Positions 1 to 11,389 of a stretch of DNA of 64,000 nucleotides are shown here, piece after piece. The notes under the pieces were generated by a model that made no database searches, was not told where the DNA came from, and saw only the letters and a program-made list of their open reading frames with translations. The stretch's first letter is position 1, and every line of letters begins with the position of its first letter. The DNA is from Zingiber officinale (taxonomy: Eukaryota; Streptophyta; Magnoliopsida; Zingiberales; Zingiberaceae): positions 9,695,705 through 9,759,704 of the forward strand of contig NC_055987.1 in NCBI RefSeq assembly GCF_018446385.1, read 5' to 3'. Both the position numbers and the translations under genes were made by a program.

Positions 1-1037
1 CGGCCTGTAAGCCGGCTATAAGGGCTTCATACTCTGCTTCATTATTCGTAGCTCTATAATCAAGCCGGACGGATAGATGCATCTTTTCTTCTTGGGGAGA
101 AAGCAATAGTACACCAATACCGCTCCCGAGCCGAGTGGACGATCCGTCCACAAATATCTTCCACATGGATTCGAGTTTTGGCCTTTGTACTTCGGTGACA
201 AAATCCGCCAAGGACTGCGCCTTTATCGCCGATCGGGGCTGGTATTGAATGTCAAATTCGTTTAACTCCGTTGTCCATTTAATGAGCCGTCCGGACGCTT
301 CGGGATTCAACAACACTCTTCCCAGTGGGCTGTTCGTCCGGACTATGATAGTGTGAGCCAAGAAATAGGGACGGAGGTGCCGAGCGGCGAGGACCAAAGC
401 GAAAGCCAGCTTCTCGAGTCCGGTGTAGCGAGATTCAGTATCTTTTAAAATATGGCTCAGAAAATATACAGGCTCTTCTCCACTCACCCTTACTAGTGCC
501 GAGCCGACTGCTTGCTCGGTTGAAGATAAGTAGATACAAAGTGGCTCACCCATAGTTGGCTTGGCTAGCACAGGCAGAGAGTTCAAGTATGTCTTCAGAT
601 CTTCGAACGCCCGGTCGCATTCTTCGTCCCAGTGAAACCTAGTGGCTTTGTGCAAGATTTTGAAAAAAGGTAGGCTCCGATCGGCGGTTTTGGAGATGAA
701 CCTGGACAGAGCAGTTATCCGACCGGTCAAGAGCTGCACTTCCCTCAGATTTCTTGGGGGCGGCATGTCTTGTAATGCTTTCACCTTGCTGGGATTTGCC
801 TCGATGCCCCGCTCGGTTACTATGTAGCCCAGGAAACGCCCGTCTTTTGCTCCGAATAGGCACTTCTGAGGGTTTAGCTTAACTTCATACCTCCTCAGCG
901 TTCGGAAAGTCTCCTCCATATCTTTACAGAGGTCGGCCGCTCGGACGGACTTGATAAGAATGTCATCCACGTATACTTCGAGATTTCGCCCGATCTGCTT
1001 TTTGAACACTTTGTTCATCAAGCGTTGATAAGTGCCG
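1..1037 (-). mobile_element. Ty3/gypsy Tat/Retand pol fragment (RT to RNase H)
   Basis: This is a fossil retrotransposon piece. Its sequence aligns by eye, base after base, with the RNase H-RT part of the fuller element lower in the window (about 44,255-45,275), in the same minus orientation. It runs off the left edge of the window and stops abruptly near 1037, where copia-type sequence begins. It is a broken internal fragment with no LTR in view. The family assignment rests on similarity to the fuller copy. Confidence 0.85.
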
Positions 1038-3733
1038 GATCATCTGGATTTAGCCTAAGCTCTACCTTAGAAATCATGTTCCCCTATAATTCAGCTAGAG
1101 CATCTCACAAACACCTAGGCTTACCTTGATTGTGCTTGAAAAACTTAGAATGGTGTGAGATGCATAGGGTACAACCTGGACTCAAGAATGCTTATATCTG
1201 TGCATCAATATGAGTCTGGGCATTAAATACCTAATTTACAGTAATCAAGTTAAGTCATCCAGCCCTAGTCAAATCTAACTGGATCTATTGACTTAACTTG
1301 ACTAACCAAGTGAAAGTTGTTGTCCTCTAGGCAATCAGCTAGTAGCTAGATGGTTAAACATGTGGCCAAGAAATTAAGTGTTTGATTTTTAGGGTTACTC
1401 AACTTGCACATTAGGGCTCTGATACCTTACTAAAAGAACTTAGTTAACTTGCAATCAATTTAACTCGACTCATGCTTGGACATTAAGGTTTAAATTTATT
1501 GCTCTTCCTTGGCCGTTAAGTATTTTAGAATTCATTATTCGTTTAAATATTTTTTAAAAATAGTCTTAGACTTTCTTAATATTTTTTTTATATATTTTTC
1601 AAAGTCTTTTGAAAATTTAGTGAAGTTTATTTTTTTTCTCTTTCCAAATTATTGTTCAAAAAGCTTGTTCAAAATTAAGAAAATATTTACTAACAAAGCT
1701 TTTCGAATCTATCTAACAGAGTTTGAAAATTTATTTTTCCCCAAAGATTTCAACTAAGTTTCAAAATTGGCTAAAGTTATTTTTCAAAGTAATCTTTTTA
1801 CTAGCTCGTTAAACTTAGTTGAAATAAAATTATCTCTTTAGACATTTAGCTAAGAGTTTTACAATGAAAATTAATTATAAAAAGCTAAGTGTTTGAAAAG
1901 TTCTTTAAATTAGCCAAATATCCTTTCTTTAAAGCTAAGTGTTTTCTTTAAAAGTTTTTCCCAAACTTAATTCAATTTTCGTACTTAAGAAAATCCCTTT
2001 TTAAAAGACTTTTAAGTTTATTGAAAAATCTTTAAATAAAGTCTTTAAAAGCTTGAGTTTTCAAAATTTTGGCTAAACAGAGTTGTTTTGCACTTAAACT
2101 ATTTTCACTTAGCAAAATTTTACTAAGTTTTTCCTACAAAGTTTTCCCTACAAAGTTTTAAAAGCCAGGTGTTTTAAATGTTATTTTTGGGCTTCAACAT
2201 TTTTACTAAGTTTTTCCTACAAAGTTTTTTGATATATGACAAAGGGGGAGAGTAGGACAAAAAATTCAAATTAAGGATAAGAGTTCTCTTATTAAGGGGG
2301 AGCCTTAACTTTGAAAATTTTAAATTTACCTTAACTTTTATAAAGTTTAAAATTTCTTTAGCTTGTACTTAACTTGTTAACTTAAGTATGCTTACGTTTG
2401 TGCTTAAACTTCTTATTTAAAAGCATGCTTATGTTTATTTATGCATTTTGTTTTACTTAACTTTGAATTTGAGTTGCCATAATAAAAAAGGGAGAGATTG
2501 TTGGTGCGGGAAGCATCAGACGATCAAACCCAAGTTTTGATAATGGCAAAAGGTTCAAAGTTAAGTTGTCTTGTGATCTAACAGTTTGAATGAGCTTGTA
2601 GCAAAAGTCCTAAGTGTATTTAGGCAAAGTCCTAGCTGCGATTAGGCAGGTGGAAAACTCTAGGTGTGGTAACCCTATGCGAAAAGTCTTGGCGGGTCGA
2701 GAGCTTCAGGCAAAAGTCCTAGGGGATGGTAACCCTAGGTGGAAAGTCCTGGTGTCATGAACCAGGTGGAAGACTGGACGGGCCGGGAAGCGGGAGTCCA
2801 GCAGAAAGTCCGGAAGCTTTGAACGCTAAGCAAAAGTCGAGTCAATCTGGAGGATCGCACTGGCAACAGGTAAATCTCCTGAGTGGAGTAGGTGAGGATG
2901 CGTTCCCCATAGAGGGAACAGTAGGCGTCGGGTCGACCTAGGGTTTTCGGTTGGAAATCCGAAGTCAGACCCGGACAGTACGATGATTGTTGACTATCAT
3001 TTGTTATATCGTTTCTGTGCTAACTTTTTTTTACAGGGTATGTGTTTGGGACTAACATATTTTGCAGGAACAAAGAAGTAACTTTGGCCTCGGATGAATA
3101 GTGCCTGAGGCGCGCCTCCATGGGGCTTGGAGGCGCCTCGGGTGAGAGCCAGCAGAAGTCTGCACAGAAGACTTAGAAGCGCCTTGGACGTCGCTGGAGG
3201 CACCTTGGAGCAGCTTGGAGGCGCCTTCAAAGGGATAAGGCGCGACCGGATTAGCGCTTATCACCGCGGCGGACTTGGGGCTTGGAGGCACCTCGGACAG
3301 GCTTGGAGTCACCTCCAGCATAGCATAAAAGAGGGGTCGAGGCAGCAGCTCTGTAGAACAATTTCTAAGTGATAAAGCTACAACGTGCTGCTTCAAAAAC
3401 GCCCTGAAGTGCTGCTACAAGTTTCCGATGACCCGGAGATCCGAAATAACTATTCTGTCATCGGTATAATTGTTTTTTAATTACTGCATTGATTGTAATT
3501 CATTTGTAACCTTTTACCGAGCTTATAGTTGTTGCCCACAGAAAGCGATCAACGATCACGGGCCTTAGAGTAGGAGTCGCCACAGGCTCCGAACCAAGTA
3601 AACATCCTGTGTTTGTGTATGTTCTTGTTTTCTCTTTTATTTCCGCTGCATTTAATTACTCGTATTTTATGATTCCGAAATGAAATAGCCACGAGCGTTA
3701 TTCTCCCCCCCTCTAGCGCTTCTCGATCCAACA
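1038..3733 (+). mobile_element. Ty1/copia (Sirevirus-like) 3' part with 3' LTR
   Basis: An AT-rich internal stretch (1038-2480) is followed by a purine tract (2481-2498) and an LTR that starts TGTTGG at 2499 and ends CCAACA at 3733 (1,235 bp). The AT-rich tail with a 'gacaaaggggg' motif and the purine tract ending 'gggagagat' directly before TGTTGG are typical of copia elements, Sireviruses in particular (known of the family; assignment here is inference). No gag or pol is visible, so the element is 5'-truncated and broken. The left and right flanks are gypsy sequence in opposite orientations, so no target duplication can be checked. Confidence 0.7.
2499..3733 (+). repeat. Copia 3' LTR, 1,235 bp
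   Basis: The LTR has TGTTGG...CCAACA ends and lies just after a polypurine tract. A TATA-like 'cataaaag' lies near 3324. Directly upstream of it (about 3108-3310) is a cluster of dyad motifs built on aggcgcct: a perfect gaggcgcgcctc at 3108-3119, aggcgcct at 3131 and 3219, and several one-base variants. Confidence 0.7.
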
Positions 3734-3846
3734 GATGAGACGCGCGCCAAGGCGACCACTCAGCTGACAGCCTATCAGCAAAGAATGAGGCAAAGCTACA
3801 ACCGGCGAGTGATTTCTCGATCCTTTCAGGTCGGCGACCTAGTATG

Positions 3847-6460
3847 TGTTGATTAGTCCTAGGAAAACGTACCGATTCCACTGTATAAAAAATTTGTACA
3901 AGTGTCGAACCTTTCCTTAAATAACCTATTGTATTCTTTAGAAGTTAAATTAGGAATCACAAACAGAACTTAACATCATTGATTCCAAATTTAACTTATC
4001 TGTTCTTAATGGTTTAGATTTGAATCGCAAGTGGAACTTAACACTATTGATTCAAATCCACCTATGTTATTAATTCCATTAAATATTAATTTCCAAAATT
4101 GGCTTCCAGGATTGCATGGTGAGGCACATGACCTTCTTGGATATGGGAGCAACCACCACCGCCTAGACAAAGCCTTTTAAGGAAAGCTAATATTTAATTT
4201 CCTTAAATAACTCTAGGTTAACCAAAAAGAACAATCGAATCACAAATTCGAAAACAAAGAAAACACAAACTCAAAAAAATAAATTCGAAAAACTAGATCT
4301 AATGCCTCTTGTGTTTGGAATTCACACAAAGAAAAATAACTAGTATGATGCGGAAGAAAATTACTAGTTACACCTTCTCTTTGTATGTTAATGACCTCGA
4401 GATCTTCTGCCGTATTCCTCGCCTCACCTTGGACGTCGTGTGGGCGACGGTCCTCCAAGATGAAAACCACCCAAAGAGCTTTCTTCTTCCTCCTCTAAAA
4501 TCTGGCCACCACCACCAATTTAGGAACCAAAGAGAGCAAGGGAAAGGGAAGGGGAGAGATTCGGCCATCATGAGAGAGCACAAGCAAGAGACTAGAATTA
4601 GATGCCTCCTCCTCCTCCTCCTCCTTCTTCTTCTTCTCCTTCTCCTCCTTCTTGTATCCGGCCACTTAAAGGAACCACAAGCAATATGTGGCCGGCCCTA
4701 GCATGATAAAGAGCTAGGGGTCGACCCTAAGGAGGAGACTAAAGAGAAGAGAGAAAAAAACATTAATTCATGAAGCCTCTCCTCCCCTTCTTTTATAATA
4801 CTTGCCCAAGGCAAATAAGAAAAAAAATTTTACAAAAAATTAAAATCTTCCTCATGTTTTTCATTTTCCCTTTTAATTTTTCCTTTTCTTTCCTCTTGAT
4901 TGAATCAATCACCAATCATATATTTGATTGGATGATGAATTAATCCTATTGGTCGGCCCCTTGCTTGGGCACCAAGCAAGGGTGGCCGGCCCTTATAAGG
5001 AAGGAAATATATATTTTTTTATAAAATTTTACAAGAAGAAATCCTCTTATAAAATTTTACAAGCTCTCTTTTAATTTCCTAAAGTAGGAGTTAAAAAAGG
5101 AAAGTTTTAAAAATTAAAACCATGTTTTAAAATTTAAAACTTCTCTTATAAAATTTCCTTTTTTAACATGGTGATAGAAAATTTAAAATTTTAAAACTTC
5201 TCTTCCTTTTTTTTTCTAAACCACGAGGATGGTTAAAAAAAGGAAAGTTTTAAAACTTTTAAACTTTCTTTTAAAACATGTGACCTAATTCAAATAAGGG
5301 AAGTTTTTAAATTTAAAATCTCTCTTTTAAAACTTGTAGTTTTCTACAAAGAGAAGATTTTAAAAATTCAAAAACACCCCTCCTTGTTTGAATTATTGTG
5401 GTCATCCCTCTCTAGCTTGGGCACCAAGCAAGGGGTCGGCCCCCTTAAGAGGATATGATGGTCGGCCATTGCTTGGTCACCAAGCAATGGATCGGCCCCC
5501 TTCTTGAACGCCAAGATGGGTCTTTATTTGGATGAATTTGAGGCTTTAATGAGGCTACGACAGGGACCTAGAAGAGAAATTGATTTTGGCATTCTGATGA
5601 TCTTGAGTATCCCGTGTTCGCACCGAACACACAACTCAAGTTCATCGATAATAACTCATTCCACTAGAGAGTTATTATCGCACTACCGCACCAATCCCGA
5701 ATTACATTATGGGCTCCTTCTTATCATGAGTGTGTTAGTCTCCCTGTGTTTAAAATAACGAATGCCCACTAATTAAGTAAGTTACTGACAACTCACTTAA
5801 TTAATATCTAGCTCCAAGAGTAGTACCACTCAACTTCATTGTCATGTCGGACTAAGTCCACCTGCAGGGTTTAACATGACAATCCTTATGAGCTCCTCTT
5901 GGGGGCATTCTCAACCTAGATAACTAGGACACAGATTCCTTCTATAATCAACAACACACACTATAAGTAATATCATTTCCCAACTTATCGGTCTTATTGA
6001 CTTATCGAGTTAAATCTCACTCATTGATAAGTCAAAGAAATAAATACTAAATATATATGTTTGTTATCATATTAGGATTAAGAACACACACTTCCATAAT
6101 AACTAAGGTCTAGTTCTTTTATAAAGTTAGTACAAAAAGAACTTACCTAAAATGGTCCTACTCAATACACTTGGAGTGTATCAGTGTAATTTATTAGTTG
6201 AGATAAACTAATACTTAATTACATTATGACTACTTCAATGGTTTGTTCCTTTCCATCTTAGTCGCGAGCAACTGTTTATAATTTATAAAGAACCGACAAC
6301 ATGATCTTCTGTGTGTGACACCACACACCATGTTGTCTACTATATAAATTAATTGAACAAATTACATTTAACAAATAAATGTAGATATTTGACCATTGTG
6401 ATTCTTTATTTCTAAATAAATATTTATACAAAAGCTAGGCTTTTAGTATACACTCTAACA
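3847..6460 (-). mobile_element. Solo LTR (copia-like, 2.6 kb) nested in gypsy integrase
   Basis: The ends are TGTTG...CTAACA and the flanks are an exact 5 bp duplication GTATG (3842-3846 and 6461-6465). No gag, pol, PBS or internal region is present, so this reads as a solo LTR left by LTR-LTR recombination. A TATA-like motif followed by a transcribed-looking GA-rich leader around 4,800-4,590 on the minus strand suggests minus orientation. The size fits the long LTRs of some copia lineages; the lineage is not certain. Confidence 0.8.
4603..4661 (+). repeat. CTC/CTT trinucleotide microsatellite
   Basis: Runs of ctc and ctt triplets form a pyrimidine-rich simple repeat inside the solo LTR. On the minus strand it is a GGA/GAA run in the presumed leader. 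It creates leucine-rich or tryptophan-rich spurious reading frames. Confidence 0.9.
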
Positions 6461-6752
6461 GTATGGAAGAAGGTGAAGCCGGTCGGCGACGTCGGCAAGT
6501 TGGAGGTTCCGTGGGCTGGACCGTTCAGGATCGTGGAGAAGCTCTGCTCGTGAGCTTATTATTTAGAAGAAGATGGACGGCGACTGGAACGACCATGGAG
6601 TGCGAACCATCTCCAGTCATACCGAGCGGGGTGAAAGGTGCACCGATGTATTTAGTACCGTATATCCCTTCTTTGCCCCACGTCTTTTGACTGCAGGGTT
6701 AAAATCGAAAAGCAAAGGGTTGCAAGATCATTACTGAAGGACTGGGCAACTC

Positions 6753-7319
6753 AGAAGACCGTCGAGCGGCGACGTTAAACGCCAGAGCCGAACCGGCGTC
6801 TATAAACACCTGGCCTGAAGACCGTCGAGCGGCGACGTTAAACGCCAGAGCCGAACCAGCATCTATAAACACCTGGCCTGAAGACCGTCGAGCGGCGACG
6901 TTAAACGCCAGAGCCGAACCGACGGCTATAAACACCCGGCCTGAAGACGGTCGAGTGGTGACGTTAAACGCCAGAGCCGAACCGGCGACTATAAACACCC
7001 GGCCTGAAGACCGTCGAGCGACGACATTAAACGCCAGAGCCGAACCGGCGGCTATAAACACCCGACCTGAAGATCGTCGAGTGGCGACGTTAAACGCTAG
7101 AGCCGAACCGGCAGCTATAAACACCCGGCTTGAAGACCGTCGAGCGACGACGTTAACCGCCAGAGCCGAACTGGCGGCTATAAACACCCGGCCTGAAGAC
7201 CGTCGAGCGGCGACGTTAAACCCCAGGGTCGTAGCGGCGACCATAAATACCCCGCCTGAAGATCGTCGAACGACGACGTTAAAACCCAGAGTCGAGCGAC
7301 GACTATAAAACTCCGCCTT
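6753..7319 (+). repeat. 63 bp tandem repeat array, about 9 copies
   Basis: About nine head-to-tail copies of a unit of about 63 bp start at 'gaagaccgtcgag', and each holds 'ctataaacac'. The array lies between the 3' end of integrase (plus) and the 3' end of the antisense ORF (minus). The reverse complement shares blocks (tttatag, tttaacgtc, gacggtcttc) with the array at 41.6-42.4 kb of the fuller element, so the unit is homologous between two diverged elements. Confidence 0.9.
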
Positions 7320-7589
7320 CGCACCGTTTCAATCTAACATGGGTCCCTGGGAAAGGAGGCGATCCTAAACTCGATGGCCGAGTAGCAGCTCAAAGATAAA
7401 AAAATGAGGTCCTGACGAATTTAGTAGCGATCAAGGGAACAAGTAATCCGCTCGGATATACACAGGTAGAGAACAAGCAATGGAAAGCCCAGAAAGAGTT
7501 CATTAATCAAAATAAGCCGAACAGTGAATACATATATCAAAATAGGTCGAACGACAAGTTCATATCAACGACTTCACTCTAGATAATTA

Positions 7590-9811
7590 AAGACCTCATC
7601 CGGGATCGTGGTAAGAAGCCCGGCATGGTGACGACAGGAATAATGAAGTCTTCAGGGAGACGATCCTCTGTCTTCAGATAATCGACCATGGCAGTGACGG
7701 CCAACTCGAACACATGAATGAGTCAAGCGCTCGATATCTCAATAAACTCTGTCGAGCGGATATAGTTTTGCCGCAGGACGACGACGCGGGTCGGCTCGGC
7801 CTCTTGATATTCTTTGAACGTAGCTCGGGAGGCCTCCAGCACATCCTGAAGGTTCTTTAACTTCTCTCGCAGGGCAGTCGCCTTTATCGAGCGGGCAGTT
7901 TATTCAGCGGTCAGCAGGTCTGCCAACTCCTAGACCCTCCGTGCAAGGGCTCGGGCCTCAGTGTCCTTTATCTCCAGATCGGAGATAGCCGTGTTCTTTC
8001 TGTTGTTGGCCTGCTCGATCTTTTTGTCATACGTCTTAACCTCGGTCTTGAGTCGATCCACCATGGTCTGCAGGCCATAAGATTTGTGCTGCTCGGCCTC
8101 CAACAGTCTCTTGGTCTTGTCAAGATCCGCCTTCAACTCGGCATAGGAGGGGCCTTAAGGGAGAGCCCCACCAGAAACCTTGAGCTTCTTGAACTCCTCT
8201 TCTAGGAGCGTCAGGCGATTGCTCACTGCAATACTTTCCACCCAATACTACAAAAAGATCAGAGGGTAAAATCAGTGCCGAACGGAAATGAAAAAGTGAA
8301 GATTATGATGAGAGTTACCCCGGTGGCCTGTTGTATGTGGTTGTTGCCGAGCAGCCCCGGGGGCATCAAAGCAATGTGCGCCCGAGCGTCCTCCCAGACC
8401 TTCGCCAGAGGTCCCCGGATGGTTATTTGGTGTTCGGGGCTCGCTTGCCAGTCAGTCGCCTGCAGATTTTCCTCCGTCGGTAGATGGAGTATGGCCTTGA
8501 TAATCCTACGCCTGCCCGGGGTAGATTGAGAAGAGGTTGAAGGGGCAGAGGACTGGCTGATCGGATCGGAGCGGATAAGAGATCGCCTGATTTTCCGCTG
8601 AGCGGGAGGGAGTGAGCTAAGGGGTTGGACAGCGATGGGGTCAGAGGGCCAATCGCCTTGAGAAGGGGTCCGGTCGGAAGATAGCGCTTCCACCATCGCA
8701 GGACTCGATGGAGGGGGAACGTCTGTCTGCTCGGACACACACGGTTGAGGTGGCTAAGCGGGTGGGTGTGCCCATTCGGCGTTGTTTGAGTCCAGCCAAC
8801 GGAAGCTCATCACCAGAAGACTCGGCTTCCTCGGCCTGAATGGACGATTGAGTACCTGACGGAGCGGTCTCTCTTGCCGCATTGGTAGTAGCGGTCCAAG
8901 CGGCAGACGCATCGCCCGTTGTCTGCGCCTCTTCCCTCTCGCCTTCATGAGAGCCGACCGGAGCGATGCCGAGTCTCTCCGCCTCCTGCGCTGCAGCTGC
9001 CTCTATCTCGCTAGCCTTGAGTTTTATCATGCCGAGCACCACCAACTTCATCATAGTGGCAGCTCCAAGAAAGAGAGAAGAAATCAGTTAGACCCAAAGA
9101 AAAAGAGAGAAAGTTATTTCTTACCAGGGCCACCCGGAAGCCTCGTTCGGGTCGGACTTAAGCCAAACATATACATCATTCCTTCGGGGAGCAGCTTATG
9201 GATATCCAGCTTCAGTCCGGCCAACAGGTTAGCTGCGTTGAGGTAGGTCAGCTCGGTCCTATATTTCTTTAGGTCGGGTGAAGGTGGCAGGGTGGTTTGC
9301 CACTTGGTCCGAAAGGGAGGTCGTTCGGGGAGACGCAGATATAAAAAGTAATCCTTCCAATGCTTATTGGAAGAGGGTATTTTATCAAAAAAGACAAGGC
9401 CGATCCGAGACTGAAACAAAAAGGTACCTATCTTGGATTGCTTCGAATAATAAAAATAATGGAAAACTTGAGGCCTTGGGGGAATGTCGTGCATTCGGAA
9501 AAGCACAACTACGCCACATAGCAGCCGAAAGGAGTTTGGAACGAGTTGGACTAGCAGAATGCGGAAGTAGTTGCAGACTTCTATTATGAAAGGGTGAATG
9601 GGAAATCTAAGGCCAGCTACGAATTGATCTCAAAAAAAGGTGACAATGTCGGTCGGCGGGTCGTGAGGCCGACGGACGGCTGGGCTAAAACTATCTCGTA
9701 GTTAGGGGGAAGATTGAAAGCACCTATCAGGATGGCGATGTCACCCGAGTCGAACCGACTCTCCATGTTGTGGTACCAAAGGCTGGAAGAAGGGTCAGAG
9801 GAACTGGCCAT
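7590..9811 (-). other. Antisense extra ORF of Tat/Retand element (broken)
   Basis: On the strand opposite to pol lies a coding-like region. Its start (MASSSDPSSSLWYHNMESRF) matches the start of the plus-strand ORF at 39,133 (MASSSEPATHVHGPWYMSME). Further on it shares 'TFLFQSRIG', 'SNKHWK' and 'LRLPER', and it ends in a charged, coiled-coil-like stretch (about 7,930-8,136). Extra antisense ORFs between pol and the 3' LTR are known for Tat/Retand-type elements and match the 'putative gypsy type transposon' family of plant proteins; their function is unknown. This copy is broken in several places. Confidence 0.75.
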
Positions 9812-10090
9812 GACCGGGCAACGAAAAGCTCGGTGGTTTCGCCGAAGGATCAGCGGGAAAAGGCCGGCAGGGGCAGAAACAGCGCACGGAAAGGAAAGCT
9901 AAGCCAAAGCACGAAGGAATGCTACGACAAGATAGAGCAATGAAGAAGCTTATTAGAAAGTGAAATGCAAAGGAGAAGTGTGTCGAGAGTTCGTCGGAAC
10001 ACCAAAGGAGCGAGCCGCCGGAGCACTGGCACGAAAGAAGTCGCCAAAGCACGAAGGCAGCAACAATGGAACAGAAGTCGACCTCGGGGT

Positions 10091-10096
10091 TTTATA
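10091..10096 (-). promoter_or_regulatory. TATA motif for the antisense ORF
   Basis: TATAAA on the minus strand (context 'ttctataaaacc') lies 280 bp upstream of the antisense ORF start at 9811. The fuller element has a TATAAA at the matching place, 228 bp before its antisense ORF. Promoter function is inference. Confidence 0.45.
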
Positions 10097-10561
10097 GAAA
10101 TTGAGCTTGGCCAGCCGGAGCCGTCCGATCTAGGTCACAGGGATCGAGGCTTGCATCCGGCCGTGAAATTCAAACCACCGCATGTCCCATCGGAGCTGAC
10201 GCCCCCGCCGTACGATGACGGCGGCGGCACCACATGGCACCAGGTTACCGGGCATCATTTAATGGAGGTCATCAATCAGCGTGGTCGCGTGCTCGATTTT
10301 GATGATGGGGATTTGCATGAATTCCGAGGGGATTTCGATGACGACAGCTTTGACCACAAGCAGACCCGGACATGGAACGATAAGATTAACAAGTACCGGC
10401 GCACGCCCCGTCGAGCGGCCAATGAAGGTTCGACCGAGCGGATCACCCATGCCCACCTTAAACATTTCATCATCATGACCGAGCGACCGGCAAAGCACTA
10501 AACCAATTTGTCCAGTCAGTCGAACTTACAGCCTCATTCGACTAGACTTGAAGGGGAGGCA

Positions 10562-11389
10562 TGTGATCCAGGTGTAAAGTGGGACCCGGATGGTAGAGGA
10601 GCCAATGAAGTGTGGGGGTCAAAGTCAGCATGGTCAACATCCCGGGCTCGGCCGAGCGGCCGGTGTATTGCTCGGGCGGCGATGCAACAGCCCAGCGCAA
10701 CGCTGGGTTTCCGACGCTCAAGGGCCGAGCAGAGTATCCGCTCGGCCGGACGGTGGACACGGCTTGACTACGTGTGGCGAGGCGAGAGCAGGATGAAGCA
10801 CTAGGGGACGAGCGGGCCTCCCACTCGGTTCGGTCACTCCCTCAGCAGTATGGCGGGGCAGCCGAACATACCCCTCCCCCCCACTCAGCCTGGTAAACGG
10901 CCGGATGAGCAGGAGGGGATATCTTCCTCGGGGCAGGTTTCACCGACAAGCGGCATGGTTGGCGGCATGGTCAGGCAGAGAATCGTACGGTGGAAGCCTC
11001 CACTGTCACATCAGGGGATATGCCCATTTTGTTAAGGTATGGCACCAGACACGCTTTTCTGACACACTCATTACAGGTATGCTTTGAGAAGCACGCACAT
11101 CTTGGTAAGCGTGCACGCACCTTCAGGGAACCCTATATAAGGACCCCCAAACTTCAACGGAGGTATGCGCGATTCACCACTATAGCTACAGTACTCGTTA
11201 CTCTACTTTGATTTCTCGCCACCGGGAACTGACTTGAGCATCGGAGGGTCGTCGCCGGGAACCCCTTCTCGGCTCGATTTTGTACTTACAGGTTCTCGAC
11301 AGAGGTCTACACCATCCCAGAGCCTACGTGAAGCCAGTATGGAGCACCACGTCCCCAGCGACCATCGTCTCAGCACTCGGATAGAATCA
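10562..11389 (+). repeat. 3' LTR of Tat/Retand element
   Basis: The LTR begins TGTGATCC directly after the purine tract 'gaaggggaggca', a position equivalent to the purine tract of the fuller element. It holds a TATA motif (ccctatataagg, 11,131-11,142) and probably ends at 'agaatca' (11,389). The left edge is firm; the right edge is a best guess. Confidence 0.65.

Larger units (their letters stand above)
3734..11389 (+). mobile_element. Ty3/gypsy Tat/Retand element, 3' half
   Basis: This is a fossil whose order on the plus strand is: end of integrase (3734-3846, resuming 6461-6690), tandem-repeat array (6753-7319), antisense ORF region (about 7590-9811, minus), purine tract (10546-10561) and 3' LTR (10562-11389). 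The same order is found in the fuller element at 37.8-48.6 kb in the opposite orientation. A 2.6 kb solo LTR sits inside the integrase end. The 5' half is missing; the element is clearly broken, with multiple breaks in its coding parts. Confidence 0.85.

Noticed and set aside
4309-4701. Leucine-rich 130-codon frame
   Set aside because: It is produced by the CTC/CTT microsatellite inside a solo LTR.
6699-7308. Repetitive protein frames across the 63 bp array, on both strands
   Set aside because: 63 is a multiple of three, so any open frame repeats; the frames are by-products of the repeat and have no start context or family.
6753-7319. CRISPR-like repeat array
   Set aside because: The units are contiguous, without unique spacers, in a plant retrotransposon; it is a tandem array.
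9965-10501. 178-codon plus-strand frame before the LTR at 10,562
   Set aside because: It lies antisense to the leader of the antisense ORF, inside the retrotransposon, with no recognisable domain.
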